This document shows, piece after piece, positions 1 through 12,648 of a stretch of 64,000 nt of DNA. Where the stretch lies: contig CM068317.1 in the NCBI GenBank assembly GCA_034766995.1, positions 30,833,501 to 30,897,500 on the forward strand. The letters run 5' to 3'. The notes beneath the pieces are model-generated. The model did not search any database. It had not been told where the DNA came from and saw only the letters and a program-made list of their open reading frames with translations. The stretch's first letter is position 1. The number at the start of each line of letters is the position of its first letter. The DNA comes from Acanthacorydalis orientalis (taxonomy: Eukaryota > Arthropoda > Insecta > Megaloptera > Corydalidae). The position numbers were made by a program, and so were the translations under genes.

Positions 1-220
1 TTAATTTATCTGTAGTGCCAAAAATTATACAGTGAATTTAAAGATCTCTTTGAAGATGGTGCACATTGAATCCGGCCGTAGAACACAAGAACTTAAAAGT
101 GAAGTCAAAGAGGTTTTAATCTAATAACCATAAATAGAGAATACATAGAAAGATAAGACATTAATAAATAAAGTAACTAAGTAGTTACATTCGATTAGAT
201 GCATATAAACTATACTTGTG

Positions 221-391
221 GTTTTGATCCTGGTAAATCATTTGACTCTTAATATTCTATAACTAGTTCCGTCTCTTGAGCCATTCTTAGATGATTGCAG
301 ATAAACTAAAGTTTATCTATAAAGTTAATTGAAGATATCTCAAGAACTGATACTAGTCTGGTAAAAGTCAGACTCAAGTCTTTCACCAGAA
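221..391. repeat. Foldback family B copy
   Basis: Arms AAATCATTTGACTCTTAATA with TAACTAGTTCCGTCTC and, inverted, AACTGATACTAGTCTGGTAA with GTCAGACTCAAGTCTTT. The centre AAACTAAAGTTTAT folds on itself. Confidence 0.55.
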
Positions 392-866
392 CTATTCATC
401 AGTTAGATTTAATAGAAACAAACAGTTCTAATTTTAATGTACTCAGTATATTGGTTTTACTGGTTTAAACGTTTAGAATTTTTAAGTTACATTTTGTATA
501 CATTAAACAAGCTTAGCCAGATGAAAATTCTTTATAATCAATTATTAATTATTTTATTTTAAGAATTCTATTTTAATTCTATTTATTTATAATGATCTGT
601 TAAACTTTTTTATACGTACTATTTACAATTGCTAGATTCTAAATGTTTGGGCAACAATATATGGAAAAAACTCTAAAAAGTATTAATGTTAGATGCTATA
701 TGTACATTGATTGTACTAAAAAGGCACATTTTAAGGGTTTTTAATATATTGTATAAAATTTAAATTATAAAAAAACTGCATATCGTACGGCAGGAATAAT
801 TTTGATCAACTTTTTTTCTATTTTGCTTTTTACTTATCTGTTATTACTTCAGTAATGTGTTATTGA

Positions 867-979
<113 letters not shown>

Positions 980-1342
980 ACGAATTAACTTTTACATGAA
1001 ATATATAGCTGTCAATATATAATTTTTAATGAAGTAATATTTTTTTTTATTACAATGTAAAAAAACATTCAAATGAAACACATTATATAAAATATGAATC
1101 GAATAAAAATAAAAAATCTAAATTGTCTACTCTGTTGCATAACACCATCCAAAAACAAAAATACAAAGCACATGAGGGTTGTATCTCACATACGTGGTGT
1201 CAAGTTACAAAGAGGGTCGAACCGAGGACCTCCTTGTACACTGATGGTCACATGCAATCATTTTAACTATGAAATTTTTGACGTGCCGTTTCACCCTACG
1301 CTGTCAATTTTATTTACTTTTTTTCGACGTTAATTCTTCCGG

Positions 1343-1378
1343 TTTTTCAAATATGACGTTTTTGTCATATTTGAAAAA
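1343..1378. repeat. Short perfect hairpin
   Basis: TTTTTCAAATATGAC and GTCATATTTGAAAAA form a 15-bp stem with a six-base loop. Function unknown; perhaps a small foldback element. Confidence 0.7.
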
Positions 1379-1387
1379 AATAATAAT

Positions 1388-1560
1388 ACTAATAAACGGG
1401 CGGCTTATCGACCAGCCAGTCCATTTTAAAGTCAATTCTCGTATTTGATATATATTTTTCCGCGTGTATTGATTTTCGATTTATTTCAAATATTAAAAAT
1501 TGCTTTCCGTTCATATATTATTGATACAACGTGTCGTTTTTGTTGAGACGGAAATTCGAC
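1388..1560. promoter_or_regulatory. GC-richer island (candidate CNE)
   Basis: Contains ACGGGCGGCTTATCGACC and CCGCGTGTATTGATTTTCGA. Non-repetitive, no frame. The regulatory role is inference from composition. Confidence 0.2.
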
Positions 1561-2232
1561 AGTAAAAATATCAATCATGAATTTCGAATTAGTCGTTTAG
1601 TTGGATGAAAAACGCGTGGGAAAATTTTGTAATATTTTTTTTTTAGAAAATCGAACGTTATTTTATGGCTGTGTTAAAAGTGTGCCTGGAATGAAAATGA
1701 AAGTTTTGGAAAGTTGGAAGTTAGTTTATTATCTGTTGTTATATTATCATTAAGAATTCAACGTTATACAAAATAAAAATAAACTATACTTCCGTATCTT
1801 AGTTAAAAAGTTTCAATACCGATCTATTCTTTATTTTCAATAACTATTGAAATTTGTTTTATATTATACTCCACATTTATTTATTTTTTTATTGAAAAAT
1901 ATAAACGTATTATTATTTCTAATTAATACATATCTATATATTTATTATTTTTTATCGTACAAAATCAAAATATTATTCTTTTTTGATGTCTTTGATCCAT
2001 TGCAGTCCTTCCTCAAAATATAATTATAACATTTTAATTTTTAGTAACCTATATTTATCAGTATATAAATAATTGTATGTTTTACTGATTATTTTTACAT
2101 CTAAATAACTATTTATTACACACATTTTTTTGAAATATAAATATTTTTATAGAAATATATTTGTGGCTGAAGTAACACGCATACATTATTTACATGTCTT
2201 CTTGTTCTGTCTTTAACCAGTTAACTGCGTTT

Positions 2233-2830
2233 GACGTGTATACACGTCAATCCAAAACTTTATTTCAGTGGAGTGGACGTGTATAGTCGTCGTGTAAAAT
2301 AAAAAATTACCATTTACTACAAAAACTTTAAATTTTTGTAAAAAGTAATATAAATGCCATTTAGTGGTATGTTTCCTTTATATTACCAGTAAAACTGTTA
2401 TGTATTTTATAAAAAAAGTTTGATTATTTGATTATTCTCTTTGGTATATCGGTTACTCCCCGTATAATGTATTACTTTTTACAAACTGAGTTGATTATTT
2501 TCCCCAATGCATCGGGTATTCCCAAAATTGTTTTATGTACTTTACAGTGTATATCTGGTATTCCCCGATAACAATTGAAATAATATAAATAAGTTGCACG
2601 AACTATGACGGCCCTTACTAATTTCTGGTTCGTTGCAAGAAGGTGGTACTTATAAGACTTACTTTATTATTTTTTGGCAATTTTTAAGTTTTTAGTAACA
2701 ATAACTTTTTCAACAATGAACTGTTAATTATTTATGGAATAAAACTATAATCCTTCTTCGTTTTGCTTTACTTGTTTTGATGAAATTTATAATAGGAGCA
2801 TTTACCCTGCGTTCGACGTGTATACTCGTC
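2233..2830. repeat. Three copies of GACGTGTATAC-type palindrome
   Basis: GACGTGTATACACGTC (2233-2248, perfect 16-bp palindrome), GACGTGTATAGTCGTC (2276-2291) and GACGTGTATACTCGTC (2815-2830). The first and third are preceded by CTGCGTT(T/C), and the first by TTAA, which resembles piggyBac-type termini, but the copies are direct, not inverted. Confidence 0.6.
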
Positions 2831-3164
2831 ATTGCTTGATTTTAATTACGGACTCCGTGATTGATTTTTAAAACTAAATTCCGAATTTAATTGGTTAAAT
2901 GTATGAAAAAATTATCATAGACTTTTTTAGTTCACATTAAAACTTGTCGATAGATATGAAAAGAATAATAGTATTTGTATTGAAACGATATTTAAACACG
3001 ATTCATTGTTCTAAGCAAATCGGTTTGTTATTTATGAAAGCATGAAAACAATACGATTAAATAAATTTACATTATAGTCTAAATGAACGTATTAAAAGAG
3101 TGTTATGTCTGTATATATTTATATACATATCCACTCAAGTGTATTGTTGTCACAAAACAATAAT

Positions 3165-3370
3165 TGTTGAGCACGGTCGGTAGTGAGAGCCCTTGAAACG
3201 TTCCCGTCACATCGCCGCACGGTCTGTCATTCTTCACCCGAAATTTCGACCATTGTGTTTCTCTAATTGGTTTGTTGCCTCTTCATTGCGCTGTTGTATG
3301 CACGACAGCCTCGCTGGATATGCGACCACTCCAATTATAATTTCGTTAAAAAGAGGTCGAATCTATTGAC
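3165..3370. promoter_or_regulatory. GC-richer island (candidate CNE)
   Basis: A complex sequence in a very A/T-rich setting: CACGGTCGGTAGTGAGAG, TCACATCGCCGCACGGTC, CTCTAATTGGTTTG. No open frame or splice sites that I trust. Confidence 0.28.
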
Positions 3371-4108
3371 ATGCTCGTACCAAAAAAATTTTGTAATTTT
3401 TGTACGATCTGTTTTCCATAAAAATATTTGTTTTCGTTGAAGTAATTTAACGTGAATATCCTTATTTGTTTTAAAAACTATTTTTTTTATTCTAATATTC
3501 TAACACAGTTTGTATTTTGGACTTGTATTAATTTCTCCTCTTTGATAAGAATAACGAAGTATGCTTTTTTTAATAAATGAAAACGAATGCGATTTTATTG
3601 TTATATTTTGTTATTTCAGCTCATCACAAAAATTCATTCATTTTGATTTTAATTTATATACATTACTGTAATAATCATTCTTAAAATGCTGAGAGACATA
3701 AATATCATATAAAAAATGGTTAAACATTTCGATAAGTAAAATTTGTAATGTTCTTCTCAGTGCTTAACAAGATTAGTAAGAGGGTAATCTTTATTCTCAT
3801 AATTCTTATTTTATCCAAAGAATACTGTAATACATTTCGTTCTGTCTACAGTTCTAAGTTATTGAATAATCATTTGTACTCATAAAAATTTTATTATTAG
3901 GTATAAAAATATATACGTCTTTTTTACAAAATGGAAAGTTTTTTTGTAAAAAATAAAATATATAATGTATGTACACATACATTTATGTAGTAATGTACTA
4001 CTACATATACTACATTTATGTAGTAATGTATTCAATATTTACTCCATTACCAAAATAAAAAGTAATTGATACTATAATAAAAAAATGTAATAAATACATT
4101 AATGCATT

Positions 4109-4287
4109 GTCTTGTGGTCTTCAACTTTAAATTTCTGTCTCTTATGACTAATTTCAGTATGTATACCATCTTAAGGTAAATTAAAAATAACTGTTTATAA
4201 TTTAGATAGCAATTTATCTAAATTTATTTGAAAATGATATGCATACTGAAACTATATGTAGTAGATAGAAGGTCAAATGATCCGAGT
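4109..4287. repeat. Foldback family B copy
   Basis: ACTAATTTCAGTATGTATAC at left and GTATGC-type inverse ATGCATACTGAAACTA at right, around an A+T-rich core with ATTTAGATAGCAATTTATCT. Confidence 0.6.
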
Positions 4288-4570
4288 GAAGCTAATGCAA
4301 CGTAAAACAGGGAGATCTCAGGAATGAAATAAATGATTATAACATTAAATACATAAATATTAGGAAAACTATGTTAAAAATAGTTAAGTTTTATAATAAC
4401 TAACTTTTTAATCAATTTTTAATTTTTAAAAATACTTTTCACCATTGAATTAATATATTAACTACTTAGTTTTTTTAAAAAAAAACTTTAAGAATCAGAA
4501 ATAATGATAATAAAGTCCAATCGTTTATTCGAAACTAACACGATGTTTATATCTTGTTATAAATATTTTA

Positions 4571-5380
4571 CATGGGTCGTTAGATAAGTTTGATTAATTT
4601 CTATGATGTGGCGCCATCATTCTTTTGGTAATGTCACGGCTATCAAACTAGCATAGGCGAAATTACAGCCAGAAGTGATAGGCTATTCACATTCTACAGA
4701 TGTTTGAGGCGAGCATTGTAGGAGTTGCCGCAAAAATGGAAAAAACGAGCAGGCTTTTTGTGTCGATTCGTCACCGTGGATGAAACATGGATTCACCACG
4801 ATACACTTGAGTCGATGCAGTAGTCAAAGTAATGGACAACGACTGGTGAAAGTGAGCTGAAGAAGATGAAGACCGTTTTGTTGGCTGGAAAGTTGATGGC
4901 AAGAGTTTTTTTGGGATTCCCAAGGAATCATTCTGATCAACTACTTAATGAAGGGGAAAACGATAACAGGAGCATATTATGCAACATTACTGAACCGTTT
5001 GAAACAAAAGTTGAAACAAAAACAACCAAGATTGGGGCACAAACAAGTTCTGTTTCACTAGGACAAAGACTCATCCCATAAATCGACCGTTTCAATGGAA
5101 AAAATGCACGAATTAGGCTCCGAATTGATTCCTTATCCACTTTATTCTCCGGGATTGGCCCCGTACGACTTCTTCCTTCTCCTAAACTTGAAAATTTGGC
5201 TCGGTGGGAAGTAATTTTCTTCGAATGAGGATGTCATCGCTACCGTCAGAGCGTATTTTGTAGATTCGCTGGTCTAAGTTTATAGCCCTCAATGGAGACT
5301 ATGTTGAGAAATAAAATCGATTTTTTTCTAAAAAAATGGTGTTTAACTTGTTTTTTACCATACTTATCAAACGACCCACA
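4571..5380 (+). pseudogene. Internally deleted mariner (DD34D) transposon copy 1
   Basis: A Tc1/mariner element of 810 bp flanked by TA target-site duplications (4569-4570, 5381-5382). Its inverted ends read CATGGGTCGTTAGATAAG on the left and TGTGGGTCGTTTGATAAG on the right when reverse-complemented. The transposase remnant shows the first catalytic Asp motif V-T-V-D-E-T-W-I-H-H near 4770 and the degraded third motif S-P-G-L-A-P-Y-D-F near 5150, followed by L-K-I-W-L-G-G-K. The helix-turn-helix N-terminal half is missing: the sequence jumps from the 5' UTR to just before the first catalytic motif. Several stops and frame breaks make it inactive. A sister copy at 12649-13333 shares the same deletion. 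Full-length family members are about 1.3 kb. Confidence 0.9.
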
Positions 5381-5509
5381 TATTTCAAGTTTTGTTTTTT
5401 AAACTACTTATAAAATAGCCAAGATATATAAAATCAATCTTCTATCAAAATATAACGATTTTATATCTGTGATTCCGTTGATATGTAGTTTTAATCTTCA
5501 ATTTAATCT

Positions 5510-5678
5510 TCATTCTTTTGGTTCACTTGAGTTTCTATTTTTCAAATTATTAGCTTCAGCACATGTCATTTTTTGGTAAATTAAAAAGTAAGTAAAGTAG
5601 AATGAATTGTCTCAAATATATCTTAAGATAGCACATGCCCTGAAATTAGTAGTGGAAAAAAGAAACTGAGGTGAACCC
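5510..5678. repeat. Foldback family B copy
   Basis: GGTTCACTTGAGTTTCTATT and TTAGCTTCAGCACATGTCAT on the left pair with GCACATGCCCTGAAATTAGT and AGAAACTGAGGTGAACC on the right. Confidence 0.65.
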
Positions 5679-6129
5679 AAAAAAAAACTACCAGGATAAT
5701 GAACTTTTCTTTAACTTCCACTATTCCCTCTCTAACAAGAATAAAATACATTCATTTTGATTTTATTTTTTTGATTTCAGTTAATTTATAATATTTAACA
5801 ACATTCAGAATACAAATATTTATGAAAAATTTAACTATCATACTTATTGTACTGTTAAATATACTTTTTTCAATAATATTGTATTAGAAAATATGTACTG
5901 TAATGATCTTACTTACATGTAACGGATATTTTAGATTGTATTAATGAAAGGAATTATTTTTGTGTAAGAGTTTACATGTTTCACAAATTTATAATCTAAG
6001 TTAAACAAATGATTGAGTATCCTCATGTACTTATTGCTTCTTTAAACAACAGTGTTGCTATAAATTAAATACAAAATTTATATCGACAATGTTACAAGTA
6101 CGTCAAACATTGTAAAGAAACACTTAATA

Positions 6130-6400
6130 TGTTTCTATAATAAACGTGGGGCATTTTCATCATGAACCACTATGTTATTAATGCTACAAAACATACTTAT
6201 GAAATCACAGAGAGGGCTTCTTGTCGAGACTTCATCAAGAGGGTGACGAAGTGCAAGCAAAAACAAACAGCATGCTATATGACAATGAAAATACAATGAT
6301 GTTAATATATAGATTCAAGAGAATTATAAAGAATGTGCACGGATAGTACGAATGAGTTTTTGATATAACACAACAGATTCTATTGCAGTATTGTTTTCGA
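6130..6400. promoter_or_regulatory. GC-richer island (candidate CNE)
   Basis: CTTCTTGTCGAGACTTCATC and GTGACGAAGTGCAAGC stand out. Unique, no coding motif. Confidence 0.25.
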
Positions 6401-6607
6401 GTGTGTTTACAATATAATTTAACTCTGAAGAAATTTAATATGAATATAGAATAGAGATATTTGATTATCACAATTCTTTCATCGGTAAAATATTTAATTA
6501 CATTTTAACTGAATTACTACAAAAATTTTAATTTCAAAACTATAATCTTATAAAAGAACATTTTTTATTTATGTATATATATATACATCTATCCGCCTTT
6601 CTATCTA

Positions 6608-6609
<2 letters not shown>

Positions 6610-6653
<44 letters not shown>
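6610..6653. repeat. (TA)n microsatellite
   Basis: About 44 bp, preceded by (CTAT)-type repeats and lying between two GC-richer islands. Confidence 0.96.
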
Positions 6654-6658
<5 letters not shown>

Positions 6659-6659
6659 G

Positions 6660-7000
6660 AGTATAAAGATGAAAAACTCGTTCATCCGATTTGTAATCAA
6701 ACAAAAAAGGAGCATATGTGATTCCATAAATTGTTCAAACAACCTGCTAACAGAGAATGTAAAAAAAAATCGAATTGGGGTTCCGATTACGGAACACTGT
6801 TTAAGCTACCAGATGTGGTAAACCAATACGACCATCATGACACTGTAACTATGGTTCTAATACCGTCAATACACACCCTTCAAGTACACACAACCCCTTT
6901 TGTACTATGTATCGATATTAACAATGTAAACCCCTTGATGCTAATGTGAAATATTGTTGCCTCCGGATAGAGCTATTTAAATTCAGGGACGTATTAAGAG
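6660..7000. promoter_or_regulatory. Complex unique segment (candidate CNE)
   Basis: Follows a TA tract. Includes GGGGTTCCGATTACGGAACA (hairpin GTTCCG / CGGAAC) and CTAATACCGTCAATACACAC. A 72-codon frame shows no family features. Confidence 0.22.
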
Positions 7001-7779
7001 TGATAAATGTAAAAATACTTTGTATGATAATATTTTGTATAATCGATGTGATGTAGGTCTGATAATGATTACAGATATTCATAAATTAATTCTTTGTTTG
7101 AATTAGGTCAGTGTTTTTAAATTAAATTTGTCAACGGAACTCTTTTATAATGTATAAAATATTAAAAAAAACTCAATGTATAAATCAAAAAATTACTGTC
7201 AAATTGTTACATGAAATAACATCTCTGTCTCCTCAGATACTCTTTGATAAATAATAGTAGACAATTTTAAAAACAATTTAAAAAAATTACATGCATATAG
7301 TTTTTTTAAAGACTATCTTCTTTTCAAAATCCCTCTTATAATTTTTTTAAAAATGTCTTAATTTTTTTAAATTGTTTTCGAGTGATTATAAATATTTTTG
7401 ATTAGACTACGAAAATTTTTATCTTTTTTTTTCATAAATTATATCAATTTTATTAAGAACAATTGATATTTAATATTTTTGTTTGAGTAGATAGTTTATA
7501 CTTATATTTTTAAGAAGTTATGTATAGAATTAAGTATAATTTTTATTTAATCAAACTTTTAATCTAATATGTAAAGATTTAGTCTTAATGATTGATTTAA
7601 TAGCTGTAATATTTCATGAATTTAGTTTCTAGATGCATGTATTTTTCTAATTATTTATTTTTTATATTAAATATGAGTTTTTTGAAGTAACATTTATCAC
7701 AATTTATAATTTTAAGAATTCAAATTGAAACTACGAAGTAACCATAAAGTACTGTTACAATTCAATAATAAAGTAATTT

Positions 7780-7935
7780 TTCACAAATGAATTTATCATT
7801 CATCCCAGAAACCACAAAAAAGCTCTTGATCAGAAACACAGAAATCAAAAAGTAATATTAAAAATCAATTATGAAAATTTTTGATTAAAAAAATGTTTTT
7901 GTCGTTCGTGGGCTGACTAAAAATACATTTGTGAA
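7780..7935. repeat. MITE family A, copy 1
   Basis: Inverted ends TTCACAAATGAATTT and TTCACAAATGTATTTTTAG (complemented), with inner CCCA-GAAAC-CACAAAAA and CCCACGAACGACAAAAA. About 155 bp, non-coding. Confidence 0.75.
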
Positions 7936-8622
7936 ATTGAATAGTTCTATAGTGCCAATTAATCATATTTCCATTTTTATATTGTTAAATTTGATTTTCT
8001 ATATTTTGTATTATCAATATTATGTACAATTTGAATTTAAAAAATTCTAAATCTAAAACGAATTCAGGGAACTCTAATTAATAATACAACTAATTAAAAT
8101 AATAAAAAATACGTCTGCAAACGTAGTAGTTTTTTTAAATATTTCCATTGAAAATAATAAGTTTTGCAGACATTTGAATAATATTTTCTGAAGAATATAT
8201 AAATTCAGTATTGAAAAAAAATATCCACTGTTTATCTCGATACGATTCAAGTATTTGTCCGTTTTCTTTAAATATAACTATATTGTTTCAGTTATTCATT
8301 AAAAATAATGAAACTGTATAAAGTATTATCAGATGTGCGATTGCATATAAAAACCGTTTGTTAAAAAATAACGAATTTTATTGCACGTTTCATATATTAC
8401 ACTTATAGGTGATTATTAAAAATTATATACATTATATTCCACCACCCTGTATCGTTCTATTGAAGTGGGAACTATTAAATAATTAGCTCCGGGCAATTAC
8501 AAATATATCAGAAATAATATATTCAAAATGTTTGTTCAACCCTCTTGTATCCATTTTCTCGAGTACTCTTATTATGTTAGGGTTGTTACCCTCTTCTCTA
8601 TCGGACGAGTATTCGTACCAAA

Positions 8623-8625
<3 letters not shown>

Positions 8626-8670
<45 letters not shown>
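8626..8670. repeat. (TA)n microsatellite
   Basis: About 45 bp of TA ending in TATGTATG. Confidence 0.96.
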
Positions 8671-8677
<7 letters not shown>

Positions 8678-8932
8678 TTTTGTATATATTTATATAATAT
8701 ACATTTTTATTAAAAATAAATGAACAAAAAATTTATTTTTTCCAATATATTAATGAAAATTTTAAGGAGTTTCACATTTTTTACATTAGTTCATGAAGCT
8801 CGGAAACTTGAAATTCATCAAATGCTGTTTGAATGAAATACTAACTATTTAATATAGATATCAATATTAATACGGATTATATATTTTATTAAATCATATT
8901 CGAATATATCACACAATTTCAAAGTTCAACCC

Positions 8933-9800
8933 CAGTGATGGTGAGCCTTTTTATGTGTTCTTGCCCAAAAAATTACCAAGTAATATTTATCGTTTTACTA
9001 ACGTGTCGGGCAGTTATTAATAGTGAAAAAAATTATAAAAAAATGAATTGTTGCAAAAATTTATTAAGTTCAAAAATTAACAGAATTTCATAAAAAAATG
9101 AACAAATTACTTGTACAAAAATCTATATCAATTAATGAGATTTTTGCTGTTGTACATTGGATTCCAAATGCTTTATATCTTATTCATATTTCGTCACTTT
9201 TAATTATACACACGCCCAAATAGATTCATCTTCTGTATTTTGGACTGTCTTTTATAAAATTCATTTTGTAAAACAATGACTCTCAAGCATATGTAGAGGA
9301 GAAAATTGATAATATAGCCGTCGATAGTTTTTTTAAATAGCTAAAAGTTTTGGAAATGGCTATTAAACGCATTTTATTGCACAATGCATATTTATTATTT
9401 ATTCCTGGAAACCACTTGCACGCAGCCAGCAGGAGCGGAAAGAGGTCTCTCATTGTTTTATTTATCAATTTTCAAAGAAATAACCTAATTTTTCTTCACT
9501 AGATCTAACGAAGCACGAACCCGGCACTTGCTTGAAAAGTACCCCTATCTGAATTTTAATCAACAATTTTATATTTTCTATCTAACAAATTATTCCATGT
9601 ATTTATCTTTCATGTATCGTTCTGAAAATAGAGACAAGATATATTTCAATTTAACCATTACAGTGTGGATGTTATCTAGGAAAATTACATTTTTTTCCGA
9701 AAAGCAAAAAAACAAAAATGATATCATCTGCAAATCATTCACGTGCCAATAAAATTTTCGTACATGCCACCTCTGGCACGCGTGCCCTAGATTCTTCATA
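8933..9800. mobile_element. Possible hAT relic
   Basis: The left edge CAGTGATGGTGAGCC and, near the right edge, the 12-bp palindrome GGCACGCGTGCC followed by a degraded terminal phrase look like a Buster-type hAT element. The right CACTG end and target duplication are not visible. The interior (a fragmentary frame around 9280-9750) shows no motif I can name. Confidence 0.35.
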
Positions 9801-10062
9801 CCTATTCTTGACAAAACCTGATCATTTAAATACACTTGTTAGTACATTTTATTGACATTTTAAATTTAGTTCTATATGTATATATATATAATTCTTAATT
9901 TCTAAGTCTTTCATTTTTTTGTGGTCGAATGGAAATTATTTTGTTAACGATGATAAAGTATAAAAGCATATATCAGATTAATAAAAATTATTTATTATTA
10001 AATAAACTTAGAAATATAGGATCAATATATAAAAGTTAATTATACTATATAATAAAGGTATT

Positions 10063-10330
10063 TTGATCATTTACAAAATACAATTAATTATCTCTTCCAA
10101 TGAAGAGATAATGAATCGCATTTTGTAAATTTTGTAAAAAGTGTTAATACCAATGTCTTAACACTTAATTCTTTTAAAACAATTTCTGTTAGTTTGTTGT
10201 TATTCCTTTTTTGTGTTATTTTAATTCATGTATAATATCTATCTATCTAATTATATATTAGTATATATAAATATATATATATATATATAGAGAGAGAGAT
10301 ATATATTTTAATATATAATAATACTATATA

Positions 10331-10371
<41 letters not shown>

Positions 10372-10531
10372 AATGTACAAATTAATACATTTGGTTACAG
10401 TTACTTCTTTTGAAAGTGTAAAAAATACTTACAATTTGAAAATATATTTATTTAAGTTATAATTGATAAATACCTTAATGAATTATTTTTCTTGTCTTCC
10501 AATAAAAATATTTTCCGCCAGCTATATTGTT
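10063..10531 (+). repeat. Tandem duplication unit, short copy
   Basis: Module A (10063-10246; contains GTGTTAATACCAATGTC and TTTGTTGTTATTCCTTTTTT) plus a TA tract plus module B (10366-10531; begins TAATATAAATGTACAAATTA, contains GGTTACAGTTACTTC). Module A contains a stem: ATTATCTCTTC pairs with GAAGAGATAAT and, outside it, TTTACAAAAT pairs with ATTTTGTAAA. Confidence 0.9.
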
Positions 10532-10726
10532 GATAATTTTGATAATTTACAAAATGCAATTAATTATCTCTTTCAATGAAAAGATAATGAATCGCATTTT
10601 GTAAATTCTGTAAAAAGTGTTAATACCAATGTCCTAACACTTAATTTTTTTAAAACAATTTCTGTTAGTTTGTTGTTATTCCTTTTTTGTGTTATTTTAA
10701 TTCATGTATAATATCTATCTATTTAC

Positions 10727-10727
<1 letters not shown>

Positions 10728-10776
<49 letters not shown>

Positions 10777-10799
10777 TAATATATAATAATACTTTATAG

Positions 10800-10863
<64 letters not shown>
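10728..10863. repeat. (TA)n microsatellites
   Basis: Two TA runs (10728-10774 and 10802-10863) inside the long duplication unit, on the left side of the GC island. Confidence 0.96.
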
Positions 10864-10866
<3 letters not shown>

Positions 10867-11124
10867 TTAACATTTGAATTTTCAATTAATCGTTCAATGT
10901 TATAAATTTATTATAAACATTTTACTTTATAAATAAATTTTAAAATAATCTAAATAAATTATTTGAATCTACATATTAAATACTAAATAAAATAAAAATA
11001 TTTAAGATGTTGATTAAAATTTTCCAAACAGATGAAGAATAATTTTATTTTAATAATAGTCTATTACCGAATTTTTCTCTTCAATTTATGTGTACATAAA
11101 CATCATCGACCCTCCAATTCACAA

Positions 11125-11469
11125 TTCTATAAAAGTTTTTCAGATGAATACGAAAAGTATATCCGAAAATACAATTACTGACAAATCTATAATCACTTCG
11201 GCAGCTGACGTGTTCGTCCGCATCTTTGCCATTCGAATCAAAAACTCGTAAAGCCAATATTTCAAAAGATTAACATGATTGTGTGAGGCGCCGAAATAAT
11301 AACAGCGATGCCCAATTACACGCACCGCATTCACGAAATCTGATTAGGCCACGTCAATTTCTATTATTTATTTCACGAGCTGTATGAATCGAACGCACGA
11401 CCAACGACTGTGAAATAGATTCGGTGAGACTTGTAGATGGGTGAACGAGACCAGATGTTCATTCTTGGC

Positions 11470-11470
<1 letters not shown>
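11125..11470. promoter_or_regulatory. GC-richer island between TA tracts (candidate CNE)
   Basis: Contains GCGTGTAATTGGGCATCGCT on the minus strand and GGCAGCTGACGTGTTCG on the plus strand (E-box CAGCTG beside TGACGTG). Flanked by (TA)n on both sides. Absent from the duplicated unit upstream, so its loss there can be seen directly. Confidence 0.35.

Positions 11471-11472
<2 letters not shown>

Positions 11473-11516
<44 letters not shown>
11473..11516. repeat. (TA)n microsatellite
   Basis: About 44 bp between the GC island and module B'. Confidence 0.96.
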
Positions 11517-11521
<5 letters not shown>

Positions 11522-11779
11522 AATGTAGAAATTTATACACTTGGTTACAGTTACTTCTTTTGAAAGTGTAAAAAATAATGACAATTTGAAAATATATTTA
11601 TTTAAATTAAAATTGATAAATGCCTTAATGAATTATTTTTATTGTCTTCCAATAAAAATATTTTCTGCCTGCGACATTGTTGAATCCAAATCATTTATTA
11701 ATTTCTTTCGGGAAAGAAGGTTTTTAGATATTCTTAATTCCCATACTTTATTTACAAATAAGTCATATTTTTGAAAGAT

Positions 11780-12110
11780 TGACTATTTAAGATTCAGTGT
11801 ACGTCCTCTCTTCATAACATTTCATTCTATGACATAGTTTTGGCGACAGTACACTCCACTCTATGTAGAAACGCATGTCGACGGCACGCACATCATTTTA
11901 CACCATTCTTTTAATAGGATCATAGCACCCTACGATATGAACGTGGATGACAATTATGGTGTATGCGATGTCTTTGTTGTTAGATGAGGGGTTGTACAAG
12001 TCTCTTTTGTCGCGGGTCGTCAGTTCATCAATGGGCGGTCGACGTTGAACATGTATTTATCTCACTAGTTAAGCACTGTAGTCGGTCACCAATTCGACTT
12101 AATTCTAAAT
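11780..12110. promoter_or_regulatory. GC-richer island (candidate CNE)
   Basis: CGCATGTCGACGGCACGCAC, TTTGTCGCGGGTCGTCAG and GGGCGGTCGACGTTGAAC. It ends near a TA tract. No frame. Confidence 0.3.
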
Positions 12111-12132
12111 AATACATACATGTACAAATAGG

Positions 12133-12156
12133 CATATATGTATATATATATATATT

Positions 12157-12210
<54 letters not shown>
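12133..12210. repeat. (TA)n microsatellite
   Basis: About 78 bp with TTTATA interruptions, directly after a GC-richer island. Confidence 0.96.
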
Positions 12211-12213
<3 letters not shown>

Positions 12214-12648
12214 GTCCATGTATAAGTACATATGCATTGTTCAAAATATGTTTAATTGTTTGTATGAACCGTATGTGTGTTTACTGTTTAATTTGGTTCA
12301 CAGTCCATTTACAATTCAATGGAGTGACTGCTTATAACTTATTTTGAATGGGTAAAATGAAAACAGATCATTTAGTGCAGACAAATACACACATATTCAT
12401 ATTTATCTATCTGTATATACATATATTTAATGATCTCGCAGAAAATAATCTACCTGATTATTATGTCATTTTATTGATAGAAGTTATTTTCGACAAATTG
12501 GATTTAGTATTGAATGTTCATAAAACCGGTTATTTTTTATTCTTTTTTCAGTTCAACATTTTCGCTGTAAAACCTATCTTATCGTTTTTTTTAAAAAAAA
12601 TATAATGTTTCTCTTTTAATTTTAATACGTTTTATTGTATATTCATTA

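Larger units (their letters stand above)
10540..11681 (+). repeat. Tandem duplication unit, long copy containing a GC island
   Basis: Module A' (10540-10722) and module B' (11514-11681) match A and B of the upstream unit at most positions. Here they are separated by about 790 bp, made of TA tracts plus a unique segment (10865-11470) with a GC-richer island. The upstream unit lacks that segment. Confidence 0.9.

Noticed and set aside
1190..1240. Possible tRNA (GAGGGTCGAACCGAGGAC resembles a T-loop)
   Set aside because: No acceptor stem, D or anticodon arms can be drawn around it on either strand. Likewise 59130-59160.
9400..9440. CTGGAAACCACTTGC as a possible homeodomain W-F exon on the minus strand
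   Set aside because: Translates as C-K-W-F-P-G, which does not fit V-W-F-Q-N-R-R. No acceptor site at the right place.
10000..11700. CRISPR-like or satellite array
   Set aside because: The repeats are two large diverged modules with TA tracts, not short regular repeats with spacers.
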